Assembly (NCBI GenBank): GCA_947504115.1
Contig: CANNGH010000001.1
Coordinates: 620,001-684,000 of the forward strand
From: an uncultured Sedimentitalea sp.
GTDB lineage: Bacteria; Pseudomonadota; Alphaproteobacteria; Rhodobacterales; Rhodobacteraceae
Direction: 5' to 3'
DNA length: 64,000 nt
Positions 7,619 to 16,809 of the stretch are shown piece after piece. The first letter of the stretch is position 1. Each line of letters begins with the position of its first letter. The translations under genes were made by a program, and so were the position numbers. The notes under the pieces were generated by a model. That model was not told where the DNA came from and did no database searches. It worked only from the letters and a program-made list of their open reading frames with translations.

Positions 7619-8616
7619 GCCCAGTTGCCTTTCGACATCAGGCTCAGGATCTCCAGCTGCCGCCAGTTGATGGACCACTTGCACCACAGTTCCGTATCGT
7701 CGCCGTGGCCGGCGGCATAGGCCCTGTATTCGACCGATCCCGCATAGTGCTGGCGGCGTTCCAGTTCTTCGGCCGCCTTGGCGGTGAACGTATCCAGAAA
7801 CTTGGCGTGCAGCAGCAGCCCGGACGTCTTGTTTCCACCCCATTCGTCATAGACAAGGTTCAGACCGCGCGGCAGCAGCGTATGCGTGGAGCTGACATAG
7901 GTATATCGCCGGTCCCATTTCACCAGCGGGATCTTGTTCAGTGCGGGGGCCTTTTCCGGCGCATCGGCAAAGAACACGCGGCTGCGCGGTCCGCCCTGAA
8001 TCCACAGGTTTCCATAGGTCTTGTTCTTGCGGAGGGTGTAATTGCCGCTGTCGAACCAGCTGGCGATCTCGATCGGATCGGTCCCCGGTTCGTAGGGCTG
8101 CGCGTCCAGCTTTCCCTTGGGATACATGTCCAGCAACATCGCGCTGAAGGATCGGATCGAGGACGCATCCAGCCAGTCGGTCAGCGCCCGCAGCGGGCGC
8201 GTGTCGCAGAACGGATAGATCAGGAATTCGTCGGGATCGACCACCAGGCACCAGTGGCCGTGGCCGTATCGCCGTTGCAGCCAGTTCAGCCAGTCCACGC
8301 CGAAGCGTGCGCGTTTGTAGCTGGCGGTCGTGTGCCAGAGCGAAACATCATTCTGCCCGGCCAGATAATCGCGCGATCCATCGGTGCTGTCATTATCGAC
8401 GATCAGGAAATGGCTGACACCCATGTCGCGATAATGGTTCAGGAAAAACGGCAGGCGATCGCATTCGTTGCGCTGGGTGCAGAATACGAGGATGTCGTCG
8501 GGACGGATGGCGGCGGTGCGGTTGGCGACGGCGACGAGTTCGCGGCGTTTGCGGAATGCGCGAATCCTCCAGCGGATGCGCTCGTTCCGAAGGCGGTATG
8601 ATTGCCATACGCCCAA
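7615..8616 (-). CDS. Glycosyltransferase family 2-like protein
   Basis: A 333-residue protein with a GT-A type fold of the Glyco_tranf_2_4 kind. It has FCTQRNECDRLPFFLNHYRDMGVSHFLIVDNDSTDGS near the N-terminus and the metal-binding region VVDPDEFLIYP (DxD-like). It probably adds a sugar to a surface polysaccharide on the cytoplasmic side. The TTG at 8616 with GGGGCAGGA upstream is preferred, since longer forms would overlap the previous gene by 80 bp. Its stop overlaps the coupled start of the disrupted gene at 7618. Confidence 0.75.
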   Translation of the reverse strand: MGVWQSYRLRNERIRWRIRAFRKRRELVAVANRTAAIRPDDILVFCTQRNECDRLPFFLNHYRDMGVSHFLIVDNDSTDGSRDYLAGQNDVSLWHTTASYKRARFGVDWLNWLQRRYGHGHWCLVVDPDEFLIYPFCDTRPLRALTDWLDASSIRSFSAMLLDMYPKGKLDAQPYEPGTDPIEIASWFDSGNYTLRKNKTYGNLWIQGGPRSRVFFADAPEKAPALNKIPLVKWDRRYTYVSSTHTLLPRGLNLVYDEWGGNKTSGLLLHAKFLDTFTAKAAEELERRQHYAGSVEYRAYAAGHGDDTELWCKWSINWRQLEILSLMSKGNWA

Positions 8617-8662
8617 TTCCTGCCCCTTCCCGACCTCGTTGGTGCCTGACCGTCCCGGCGGA

Positions 8663-9880
8663 TCACCCCGTCTCCAGGACCCTGCGGAAATGGTCTTCCC
8701 AGGTGGGGGCGACGAAAATGTCGCGCGACCTAACAGGTTTCGCACCGTCTTTATTGTCGATCATGCTTATGATCGCATCGCGCCACTGATAACGATCTGC
8801 TTCATATAGGTAAATGGGAGTGTTGTTCAAAACCTCGCGGTAAACCGGCAGATCGGCGCAGATGACCGGCACATTCAGCGCCGCCGCCTCGACCGCGGGC
8901 AGGCCGAACCCTTCGGCGCGGCTGGGACATAGCAGCGCCCGCGCGCCAGCAACCAGCGCCGCTACGGCCCCGTCGGACAGGCCATTCAATTCGCGCACCG
9001 GCCCGCCGGATGCAAGCCGGTCCAGCCGGTCGAACACGGCGCGGTTGTTCCAGCCGCGCGTCCCGCAGATCAGCAAGGGGGGCGGCGCGTCCATCCGGCG
9101 GGCCAGATCGTCCCAGACATCCAGCAGCAGGTCATGCCCCTTGCGCGGCTCGATTGTGCCCAGCGTCACGAAATAGGGCCGCGAAGGGGGCAGCCCCGGC
9201 GGCAGCGCGTCATGGTCGGGCATGGCGGGTTCGACGCCCAGATGCGCCACGACAGCGGCGGGGGGCGGACCCCATCGCGTCATGTACATCTCGGCCCGCT
9301 CCCGCGTGTGGTGCGAATTATAGATCGCCAGATCGGCTTGCGCCTGCACCCGTTGCAGCAGGGCTTTGAACCGCGCGGGTGTGCCGGGGCGCTGATATTG
9401 CGGGAAATCCAGCGGGATCGTGTCATGCACCAGAACCGCGATCCGCGCGCCCGCCTGACGCACCGCGCCCAGCATCCGGTCGGTCAGGTTGGAATGGCCG
9501 GTGTTGAAATACACCGCCCCCGCGGGCAGGTGCCGTTGCAGCATCGCCGTCAGGCCGTGCGGGCGGCAGCGGGCCAGCGACAGGCGCCGCAGGTCGCTTT
9601 CGGCGCGGCGCAGCATCGTATCGCGGCGCCGCGACAAAAGCGACAGGCGGTCCGCGCCACCCCATGGCTCGGCGCCGGTCCGGCGCGCGGTGAGGCCGGG
9701 CAGGGTCTCCGCTCCGATCAGGACGAACCCGAAGGGTGTACGCGCAATGGCAAACAACGGTTCGCGCCGCCGCGCCAGATGCACCAGATAGGCCAGTTCC
9801 ACCCGGTCGATTCCGGTGGCGATCCGACCGGCGCGGCTGATCAGGCGCGTGATGTCGAGCAGGCGGGCAGGGGGGGCCAT
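8663..9880 (-). CDS. Glycosyltransferase family 4 (GT-B)
   Basis: A 405-residue GT-B glycosyltransferase. The C-terminal donor-binding domain carries GTIEPRKGHDLLLDVW and the family signature LLCPSRAEGFGLPAVEAAA (E-x7-E). The N-terminal acceptor domain begins LLDITRLISRAGRIATGIDRVE. It probably extends the exopolysaccharide or capsule backbone. The ATG at 9880 sits 1 bp after the galE stop (9882), so the genes are tightly coupled; upstream in-frame codons to 9922 lie inside galE. Confidence 0.85.
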   Translation of the reverse strand: MAPPARLLDITRLISRAGRIATGIDRVELAYLVHLARRREPLFAIARTPFGFVLIGAETLPGLTARRTGAEPWGGADRLSLLSRRRDTMLRRAESDLRRLSLARCRPHGLTAMLQRHLPAGAVYFNTGHSNLTDRMLGAVRQAGARIAVLVHDTIPLDFPQYQRPGTPARFKALLQRVQAQADLAIYNSHHTRERAEMYMTRWGPPPAAVVAHLGVEPAMPDHDALPPGLPPSRPYFVTLGTIEPRKGHDLLLDVWDDLARRMDAPPPLLICGTRGWNNRAVFDRLDRLASGGPVRELNGLSDGAVAALVAGARALLCPSRAEGFGLPAVEAAALNVPVICADLPVYREVLNNTPIYLYEADRYQWRDAIISMIDNKDGAKPVRSRDIFVAPTWEDHFRRVLETG

Positions 9881-9881
9881 G

Positions 9882-10865
9882 TCACCTGTCGTAATGGCCG
9901 CTCCGATGCCACCGCCAGGCATCCGCGATCATCTGTTTCAGGTCCGAGCGCACCGGTTTCCAGCCAAGTTCGGTTTCGGCGCGCGACGATCCCGAAACCA
10001 GTTTCGTGCAATCGCCCGCACGTCGCGGGCCGGTGACGAACGGCACCTCCCGGTTGGTCACGGCGCGCGAATGGTCGATCACCTCGCGCACCGAAAAGCC
10101 CGATCCGGTGCCCAGGTTGAACACGCGGCTGCCCTTGCCCTGTTCCAGCCATTTCAGGCCCAGAACATGCGCATCGACCAGATCGCAGACATGCACGTAA
10201 TCGCGGATGCAGGTGCCGTCGGGCGTGTCGTAATCGGTGCCGAACACTGTCAGCGCATCGCGCTTGCCGTCGATGGCGTCCAGCATCAGCGGCACCAGAT
10301 GGGTTTCGGGGCGGTGGAATTCGCCCACCTCGGCCTCGGGGTCGGCGCCAGCGACGTTGAAATAGCGAAAGATCACATGGCGCAACCCGTGGGCCGCTTC
10401 GAAATCGCGCAGCATGTCCTCGATCGCGCGCTTGCTGGCGCCATAGGCGTTCAGCGGCAGTTGCGGCGTGTTTTCGTCCAGGACCACGTTGTCGTGTTCG
10501 CCATAGGTCGCGCAGGTCGAGGAAAACACGAAATCCAGGCAATCCGCCGCCACCGCCGCCTCGATCAGTGTCAGCGATTCGCAGACATTGCCGCGCCAGT
10601 ATCGTCCGGGCTGCGCCATCGCCTCGCCCACCTGGCTGAGGGCGGCGAAATGCATGACCGCTGCGGGACGATATTGCGCGAACACCTCGTCAAGCCGGGC
10701 CCGGTCGCCCAGATCGCCCTGCTCGAACGGGCCGAACCGAACCGCATCGCGCCAGCCGGTGATCAGATTGTCATAGGTCACCGGATTGTAGCCCGCGGCC
10801 TTGAGGGCCTTACAGGCATGCGAGCCGATATAACCGGCACCGCCGGTCACGAGTATGTTGGTCAT
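9882..10865 (-). CDS. galE: UDP-glucose 4-epimerase
   Basis: A 327-residue extended short-chain dehydrogenase converting UDP-glucose to UDP-galactose, giving a precursor for surface glycans. The NAD-binding motif GGAGYIG occurs at residues 8-14. The catalytic SSTCATYG and Y141-x3-K145 (YGASK) are present, as is the GalE-type GSGFSVREVI segment. The start is at the ATG with GGGGGCGGAC upstream, 21 bp after galU. Confidence 0.94.
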   Translation of the reverse strand: MTNILVTGGAGYIGSHACKALKAAGYNPVTYDNLITGWRDAVRFGPFEQGDLGDRARLDEVFAQYRPAAVMHFAALSQVGEAMAQPGRYWRGNVCESLTLIEAAVAADCLDFVFSSTCATYGEHDNVVLDENTPQLPLNAYGASKRAIEDMLRDFEAAHGLRHVIFRYFNVAGADPEAEVGEFHRPETHLVPLMLDAIDGKRDALTVFGTDYDTPDGTCIRDYVHVCDLVDAHVLGLKWLEQGKGSRVFNLGTGSGFSVREVIDHSRAVTNREVPFVTGPRRAGDCTKLVSGSSRAETELGWKPVRSDLKQMIADAWRWHRSGHYDR

Positions 10866-10886
10866 GTCCGCCCCCAGGGTCGCCTT

Positions 10887-11783
10887 TTACTGGGCGGCTT
10901 TGTCCAGTTGCACCATTTCCTGAAGGTAGGCCGACAGATCGTCACGCAGATCGTCGCGGGCCAGCGCAAAGGCGACCGTGGCCTGCAGGAAACCCGCCTT
11001 GGAGCCGCAATCGAACCGCTGACCGTCGAAGCGGTAGCCATAAACCGGCTTGCCCGCCCGAATGTCGTCGGCGATCGCGTCGGTCAACTGAAACTCGTCA
11101 CCCGCGCCTTTTTTCATCCGGTCGAGATTGCGCAGGATCGACGGGGTCAGGATATAGCGCCCGATCACCGCCAGATTCGATGGGGCGTCTTCGGGTTTCG
11201 GCTTTTCCACCATGCCCTTGACCGACACGACCGATCCCATATCCTCGGCCACGTCCAGAACGCCGTAGGATGATGTCTTTTCGGCGGGAACCTCCATCGC
11301 CGCGACCATGTTGCCGCCGGTTTCGGCATGGGCCTCGACCATCTGCTGCAGACAGGGCTTCTCGGCCGCGATCACGTCGTCGGGCAGGATGACGGCAAAG
11401 GGCTCGTCGGACGAGATCAGACGCCGCGCGCACCACACCGCATGGCCCAGCCCCAGCGCACGATGCTGGCGGATATAGGCGATCGCGCCGCTGTCCATAT
11501 AGGTGGATTTCAGCGTCGCCAGCAAATCGTCCTTGCCCTTTTTCTGCAATTCCTGTTCGAGCATCGGGGCGTGATCGAAGTAATCCTCCAGCGCGTTCTT
11601 TCCGCGCGAGGTGACGAAAATGAACTCGGTGATCCCGGCGGCGCGTGCCTCGTCGATGGCGTATTGAACCAGCGGGCGGTCGACCAGGGTCATGATTTCC
11701 TTGGGAACGGATTTCGTCGCCGGAAGGAAACGGGTGCCCAGCCCGGCAACTGGAAAAATCGCTTTTGTGACTTTCTTACGCAT
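10887..11783 (-). CDS. galU: UTP-glucose-1-phosphate uridylyltransferase
   Basis: A 298-residue nucleotidyltransferase making UDP-glucose from UTP and glucose-1-phosphate. Visible elements are the N-terminal GLGTRFLPATKSVPKEM-like signature (here PKEIM), the VDRPLVQYAIDEA segment and GDEFQLTDAI. The ATG at 11783 has AGAGG upstream; an in-frame TTG lies two codons earlier. With galE it supplies UDP-sugars for the neighbouring glycosyltransferases. The 142 bp upstream, relatively AT-rich near 11836-11870, probably holds its promoter. Confidence 0.95.
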   Translation of the reverse strand: MRKKVTKAIFPVAGLGTRFLPATKSVPKEIMTLVDRPLVQYAIDEARAAGITEFIFVTSRGKNALEDYFDHAPMLEQELQKKGKDDLLATLKSTYMDSGAIAYIRQHRALGLGHAVWCARRLISSDEPFAVILPDDVIAAEKPCLQQMVEAHAETGGNMVAAMEVPAEKTSSYGVLDVAEDMGSVVSVKGMVEKPKPEDAPSNLAVIGRYILTPSILRNLDRMKKGAGDEFQLTDAIADDIRAGKPVYGYRFDGQRFDCGSKAGFLQATVAFALARDDLRDDLSAYLQEMVQLDKAAQ

Positions 11784-11931
11784 GAACAAACCTCTTTGAC
11801 TGGATCAACTGGCGATAGCGCGTTTCTGTTCCGCCATCTCTATAACAATTGCTGCGCTGTAGCATTCACAATCCGAAACCGCCATGCCGGACGCACGGAT
11901 TTCCGCCGGTGGCTCGATTTTGCGCGAGATT

Positions 11932-13161
11932 TCACCGAAAACCCCGTTCGGGTCCGAAGCGTTCGATTTCCGCCGCGACACGGCGCCGGAACCGCCACGC
12001 CGAAAACAGCTTCTGACTGCGGTCGCTCTTGCCGAACAGGCCGCCGCGCTGTTCCCAATAGCCATCGCGCCATGCCACGCGGTGATAGAGCGCCGTGGGC
12101 GACAGGCGCAGCACGGTCACGTTGGCCCCGCCATCGGCCATGGCGCGGGCGCGGCGGCGCAGAGCGCGCGCCTGCCATGACCGACCGGCCAGCAAGACGG
12201 GCGGGTTCGCCGGGGCAGGGGGAAAGTGGCGAAAACGCCGCGTGGCATCGAGCAGAGCGGGCAGGGCAGCGCCGTGGCGTTGCAGGCCGGCGGCGAACCC
12301 GGCCTCCAGACCGGTCAGCAGGCGGCGCATGTCCGCCGGCTCGACCCCGCCGCGGATGAGATGGGCCACCAACCGGTTGCGCTGTTCGCGCCGCACCCGC
12401 TGCCAAGCGGCATCGCGGTTCCCTGTCGGGCAATGCGTGGACAGGAAAACCGCCCAACTGGCGCCGATCTCGAACAGATCGCGCGGCACCCGATCGGCCC
12501 GGCGCAGCGGGCTGGGGGCAAAGCCGTGATGCACCTGCGCCAGCGGCACGATCGCCGTGCGCGCTCCCCGGTCCGCCAGACGCATGTTCACCTCGGTTTC
12601 GTCGAGAAAAAAGCGGTAGCGCGGATCGAAACCGCCCATTGCGGCGATCACCGGTCGGCGCAGCGCCATGTTGGTGCCCTCGGTCTTGATCGCCTTGTCA
12701 TGCGTCGGAGTCAGGACGACGGGGTGCGGATCGCTCAGGCGGATCGGCGCGGTCTGTCCGGTGCGATCCACCCATCGCGCGCGCGACTGGAACGAAATGC
12801 CGTTGCGCCCGCGCACGAACCCGCCCGCAGCCGCCACGTCGGATTCGGCAAAGGGCGCGGCGAGATGGTGCAGCCAGGTCGGCTCGGGCACCGCGTCGTC
12901 GTCGATGAAGGCCACGATTTCGCCCGCCGCCGCCGCGATGCCGCGGTTGCGCGCCTGCGAGATGTTGGCGGCGTCAAACGCCACCAGATGCACCTGCGCG
13001 GCCAGCGGCAGACGGCGCAGCATGGCGCGACCCGGCGCATCCGCGACGACGACGATCTCGAACGGGTCGTAGATCTGGCGGGCTAGCCCGGTCAGGCAAC
13101 GGCGCAGCGCATCGGGGCGACCCCGGCTGACCACCACCACGCTGACCGGCGGGCGGGTCAT
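11932..13161 (-). CDS. Glycosyltransferase family 2 protein
   Basis: A 409-residue GT2 enzyme. The GT-A domain has SVVVVSRGRPDALRRCL, the FDAANISQARNRGI loop, the metal-binding DDD of AFIDDDAVPEP and the later ETEVNMRLADRG motif. A C-terminal extension of about 150 residues has no motif I recognise. Substrate unknown. The start overlaps the stop of the kdsB-like gene (ATGA at 13158-13161), so it is translationally coupled to it. Confidence 0.83.
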   Translation of the reverse strand: MTRPPVSVVVVSRGRPDALRRCLTGLARQIYDPFEIVVVADAPGRAMLRRLPLAAQVHLVAFDAANISQARNRGIAAAAGEIVAFIDDDAVPEPTWLHHLAAPFAESDVAAAGGFVRGRNGISFQSRARWVDRTGQTAPIRLSDPHPVVLTPTHDKAIKTEGTNMALRRPVIAAMGGFDPRYRFFLDETEVNMRLADRGARTAIVPLAQVHHGFAPSPLRRADRVPRDLFEIGASWAVFLSTHCPTGNRDAAWQRVRREQRNRLVAHLIRGGVEPADMRRLLTGLEAGFAAGLQRHGAALPALLDATRRFRHFPPAPANPPVLLAGRSWQARALRRRARAMADGGANVTVLRLSPTALYHRVAWRDGYWEQRGGLFGKSDRSQKLFSAWRFRRRVAAEIERFGPERGFR

Positions 13162-13958
13162 TCCAGACCCATATCCGCCATCATCGCCTCGATCCGGGGG
13201 ATGTCCTCGGGGTTGTTCAGTTCCCAGAACTGGCGGCCCCGCGCCTGAACCTCGACGCACAGCACCTTGCGGCCGTTTTCCAGAAACCGCAGCTGCTCCA
13301 GCCCCTCAAGCCGCTCCAGAGGGCCGGCCGGCCAGCCCGGATAGGCGGCCAGCGCGTCGGCGCGATAGGCATAGACGCCGACATGGTGGAACACCGGGGT
13401 CTCGTCGCTGTCGTCATAGGTGGTGCCGGTGAACGGCACGACTTCCTTGCTGAAATAAAGCGCGCTGCTGTCGGCGCCGAACACGGCGGTGGTGCCGCCC
13501 ACGCGGCCCGCGCGCCGGTCCGCAAGCAGCGCGTTCAGGGTCGCGCCATCGCAGCGCAGCACCGGTGTGGCGATTTCCGCCGACGGACTGGCGCGCAACC
13601 CGGCGATCAGATCCTCGACGAACCAATGCGGCGTCAGCGGCGCGTCGCCCTGAAGGTTCACCACGATGTCGAACCCGCCGCCCAGCGCCGCATGGGCTTC
13701 GGCGCAGCGCTCCGTGCCATTGGCGCAATCGGGCGAGGTCATCACCACCTCGGCCCCGAACCCGTGGCAGGCATCGCGAATTCGCCTGTCATCCGTGGCG
13801 ACGACAACGCGATCAGCGCCGTTGACGGCACTGGCCGCCTGCCAGGATCGCTCGATCAGGCTGCGCACTTGCCCGTTCGCGCCGCGCAGTTCGGCCAGCG
13901 GCTTGCCCGGATAGCGGGTCGAGGCATAGCGCGCCGGGATGACGATCAGAACCGGCAT
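13158..13958 (-). CDS. kdsB: CMP-KDO synthetase-like cytidylyltransferase
   Basis: A 266-residue cytidylyltransferase that would activate KDO with CTP. It has the N-terminal IPARYASTRYPGKPL signature, the VVVATDDRRI segment, NGTERCAEA and NLQGDAPL motifs, and a conserved C-terminal LERLEGLEQLRFLENG. It is somewhat longer than E. coli KdsB (248) and diverged in the middle, so it could be a capsule-specific KpsU-like copy. It overlaps both neighbours by 4 bp (cysQ upstream, GT2 downstream). Confidence 0.85.
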   Translation of the reverse strand: MPVLIVIPARYASTRYPGKPLAELRGANGQVRSLIERSWQAASAVNGADRVVVATDDRRIRDACHGFGAEVVMTSPDCANGTERCAEAHAALGGGFDIVVNLQGDAPLTPHWFVEDLIAGLRASPSAEIATPVLRCDGATLNALLADRRAGRVGGTTAVFGADSSALYFSKEVVPFTGTTYDDSDETPVFHHVGVYAYRADALAAYPGWPAGPLERLEGLEQLRFLENGRKVLCVEVQARGRQFWELNNPEDIPRIEAMMADMGLE

Positions 13959-14755
13959 CAGGCGTCTTTCAGATGCACGCCGGGCGCATAGGCGATGAAG
14001 AACGGGTTGGCGTAGCCGTCCTTGCCATAGGTCAGCGGCGTGTGGTCGTCGAACCGCACCACTTTGCCGCCCGCGCCTGCAAGCACGGCGTGACCTGCGG
14101 CGGTGTCCCATTCCATCGTGCGCCCGACGCGGGGGTAAAGATCGGCCTCGCCCGCCGCCACCAGACAGAACTTGAGCGACGATCCGGCGCTTTTCGTGTC
14201 CCTTACGGCATATTTCGCGATGTAGTCATCCGTCGCCTGATCGCGGTGGGACTTGCTGGCCACCACCATCAGCGCGTCATTGTCGGCATCGGCCACGCGG
14301 AGCGGAATCGTCCCGCCCGGCTTGTCCGCGTCGAACGGGCCCGTCTCCTCGACCGCGCTGCCATCGGCAAGGGTCAGGAACATCCGCGCGCGCGCGGGAG
14401 CATAAACCACGCCGCGTGTGGGTGTGCCGTTCTCGACCAGCGCGATGTTGACGGTGAAATCGCCGCGGCGGTTGATGAATTCCTTGGTGCCGTCCAGCGG
14501 ATCGACGATCAGGAACGTGTCGCCGGTGGTGTCGTGCGAGTCCGACTGCTCTTCGGTCACCAGCATCACGTCGGGAAATTCCGTGCGCAGCCCTGCCGAA
14601 ATCAGCGCGTCGGCGGCCTCGTCCGCCGCTGTGACCGGGCTGTCATCGGATTTGGTTCTGATGTCGAAATCGTCGGAATTGTAAATCTGCATGATCCGCT
14701 CGCCGGCCTCGATGGCCAATTTGCGGATCACGCGGACAAGGCGATCATGATCCAA
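13958..14755 (-). CDS. cysQ: 3'(2'),5'-bisphosphate nucleotidase CysQ
   Basis: A 265-residue inositol-monophosphatase-superfamily enzyme that hydrolyses PAP to AMP. Metal-binding motifs are visible: TEEQS, DPLDGTKEF (with the CysQ-typical KEF) and WDTAAGHAVL. PAP is the by-product of sulfotransferases, so its place in a polysaccharide operon with a sulfotransferase (5011) is functionally coherent. It is the first gene of the minus-strand run kdsB-GT2 and divergent from kpsM. Confidence 0.93.
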   Translation of the reverse strand: MDHDRLVRVIRKLAIEAGERIMQIYNSDDFDIRTKSDDSPVTAADEAADALISAGLRTEFPDVMLVTEEQSDSHDTTGDTFLIVDPLDGTKEFINRRGDFTVNIALVENGTPTRGVVYAPARARMFLTLADGSAVEETGPFDADKPGGTIPLRVADADNDALMVVASKSHRDQATDDYIAKYAVRDTKSAGSSLKFCLVAAGEADLYPRVGRTMEWDTAAGHAVLAGAGGKVVRFDDHTPLTYGKDGYANPFFIAYAPGVHLKDA

Positions 14756-14874
14756 TGGGGGCTCCGTTCATGTGCTGTCGTTGTAAAGCCGGTTTTGCCC
14801 CCTTATGATGTCCCGGCACCGAAACGGCAAGAAATCCGTGGCAGGTTGTCTTCAGACACGGGAATCGCAGGTAG

Positions 14875-15696
14875 ATGTTTCACGTTCCGCAACGGCAGAC
14901 GAAACTGGCTGGCGCGATCCAGATATTCGAGCTGATCTTCCACTCGGTCGTGCGCAACATCCGCAAGAAGCACAACAACGCCTTTATCGCCATCGGTGTG
15001 AACATTCTGCAGGTCGTGGTGTTCGTGGTCGTGTTCTACGTCATGTTCACGGTTCTGGGCATCCGCTCCGCCGCCATTCGCGGCGATTTCCTGCTCTACA
15101 TCATGTCGGGCATCTTCCTGTTCATGTGTCATACCAAGGCCGTCGGCGCGGTTGCGGGTGCCGAAGGGCCCAGCAGTCCGATGATGAAACACGCGCCGAT
15201 GAACACCGCCATCGCCATCACGGCGGCGGCGCTTGGATCGCTTTACATCCAGGTGCTGTCGATGTTCGTGATCCTGTTCATCTACCATGTGGCCTTTACC
15301 CCGATCACCATAGACGATCCGATCAGCGCGTTCGGGATGGTGCTGCTTGCGTGGTTCACCGGCTGCGGCGTCGGGCTGATCCTTTACGCGCTGAAACCGT
15401 GGTTTCCCACCTTCGTGAGCGTTGCCACCATTGTCTATCAACGCGCCAACATGATCGCCTCGGGCAAGATGTTCCTGGCCAATACCCTGCCGGCCTTCAT
15501 GCTGTCGATGTTCGACTGGAACCCGCTGTTTCACAGCATCGACCAGGCGCGGGGCTATGTGTTCATCAACTACAACCCGCATTTCACCAGTTGGCAATAT
15601 GCGTTCTGGGTCGGTGTCGTGCTGTTGATGATCGGGCTGATGGGCGAATTCCATACGCGCCGCCATGCCTCGATAAGCTGGGGTGCGCGCCAGTAG
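14875..15696 (+). CDS. Capsule/polysaccharide export ABC permease (KpsM-like)
   Basis: A 273-residue ABC-2-type permease with about six membrane helices. It begins with a short cytoplasmic N-terminus (RQTKLAGAIQIFELIFHSVVRNIRKKHNN) and ends LMGEFHTRRHASISWGARQ. The family exports capsular polysaccharide or LPS O-antigen with an ATPase (KpsT) and periplasmic KpsE/KpsD. None of these partners is next to it, so it is a lone permease here. It is divergent from cysQ across 119 bp. Confidence 0.82.
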   Translation: MFHVPQRQTKLAGAIQIFELIFHSVVRNIRKKHNNAFIAIGVNILQVVVFVVVFYVMFTVLGIRSAAIRGDFLLYIMSGIFLFMCHTKAVGAVAGAEGPSSPMMKHAPMNTAIAITAAALGSLYIQVLSMFVILFIYHVAFTPITIDDPISAFGMVLLAWFTGCGVGLILYALKPWFPTFVSVATIVYQRANMIASGKMFLANTLPAFMLSMFDWNPLFHSIDQARGYVFINYNPHFTSWQYAFWVGVVLLMIGLMGEFHTRRHASISWGARQ

Positions 15697-15705
15697 GGCA
15701 GTCTT

Positions 15706-16326
15706 TCACGCCGCCTCGTCCGGGGTCAGAAGACCCGCCGCGACCAGCACATCCGCCCAGCCGTCGGGGCCGCGGAACAGATGGGTTTGCCAGCCCCGGC
15801 TGCGCGCGATGGCGATGTTGTCGGTGCGGTCGTCGGTGAACAGCAGCGTTTCGGGGTGCAGTCCGCAATCGGCCTCGACCTGCCGATAGATTTCGGGGTC
15901 GGGCTTGATCACTTTCATGTGGCCCGAAATATAGTGGCGGTCGAATTCGCGCAGGAACGGATAATGCGTCGCCGCGTAGTCGAAGCTTTCGGTTCCGAAA
16001 TTGGTCAACGCGAAGACCGGGATGCCGCCGGCGCGCAAGGCGCGCAGCAGCCGCAGGGAACGGTCGATCGCCGGGCTGGCCATCTCGATCCAGTTGTCGT
16101 GCCACATGCGGATCTCGTCGTGCCAGTCGGGATAGGTGCGGGCGGTGTCGTAGATGGTGCCGGCGAACGCGCCGCCCCGGTCCACGCGATCGTTCATGCC
16201 GTGCAGATCGACCGCATCGAACATGGCGCGGCGCCGTTCGGGGCCGATCACGCGGTCATAGAACCGTTCGGGCTGCCATTCGATCAGAACGTTCCCGATA
16301 TCGAAGATCACGGCCTGCGGTCGCAT
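15706..16326 (-). CDS. HAD-superfamily hydrolase
   Basis: A 206-residue haloacid dehalogenase-like phosphatase. Motif I is FDIGNVLIEW (the second catalytic Asp is replaced by Asn, as in the dehalogenase/epoxide-hydrolase-type subgroup). Motif II is the FALTNFG segment, and motif III/IV are KPDPEIYR and FTDDRTDN. Substrate unknown. The ATG at 16326 with GAGG 7 nt upstream is preferred over the TTG at 16344. It is convergent with kpsM and follows yaiI closely. Confidence 0.82.
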   Translation of the reverse strand: MRPQAVIFDIGNVLIEWQPERFYDRVIGPERRRAMFDAVDLHGMNDRVDRGGAFAGTIYDTARTYPDWHDEIRMWHDNWIEMASPAIDRSLRLLRALRAGGIPVFALTNFGTESFDYAATHYPFLREFDRHYISGHMKVIKPDPEIYRQVEADCGLHPETLLFTDDRTDNIAIARSRGWQTHLFRGPDGWADVLVAAGLLTPDEAA

Positions 16327-16340
16327 CCTGTCCTCATGGT

Positions 16341-16805
16341 TCAAGGGCTCGTCAGCCGCGCGGCGGCGCGGATTTCCTGCTCCAGCCGGTCCAGAAAACG
16401 CGACCGGTCCGCCTTTGTAAAGGCTTTGCCGCCGCCGCCCGTACCCAGCGGATTGGCCGCGCGCATGTCGGCCATCAGATCGCGCATGGCCAGTTGCTGC
16501 CCGATATTGGCCTGTGTCAGCGCGCTGCCGTCATGGCGCAACACGCGCGCCCCGGCAGCGACGCATCGGGCGGCCAGCGGCATGTCGGCCGTCACCACCA
16601 CATCGCCCGGCCCGCAGCGTTCGGCGATCCAGATATCGGCCTCGTCCGCGCCTTCGGCCACGATCACCGTTTGCACAAGCGGGTTGGCGGAGGGCCGCAG
16701 CCCTCCGTTCGAGACCAGATACATCTGCAATCCATGCCGGGTCGCGACGCGCTCGGCCTCGGGCTTGACGGGGCAGGCATCGGCGTCGATGTAAAGCGCG
16801 TTCAA
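16341..16805 (-). CDS. YaiI/YqxD family protein (UPF0178)
   Basis: A 154-residue UPF0178 protein with the N-terminal [17 protein letters not shown] motif and [13 protein letters not shown]. This is a PIN-like domain of unknown biochemical role. The family's usual N-terminus (M-x-I-Y-V-D-A-D-A-C-P-V) points to the TTG at 16805, 5 bp after the fghA stop; longer upstream frames lie inside fghA and look non-coding. It is followed closely by the HAD hydrolase. Confidence 0.88.
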   Translation of the reverse strand: MNALYIDADACPVKPEAERVATRHGLQMYLVSNGGLRPSANPLVQTVIVAEGADEADIWIAERCGPGDVVVTADMPLAARCVAAGARVLRHDGSALTQANIGQQLAMRDLMADMRAANPLGTGGGGKAFTKADRSRFLDRLEQEIRAAARLTSP

Positions 16806-16809
16806 GCGA

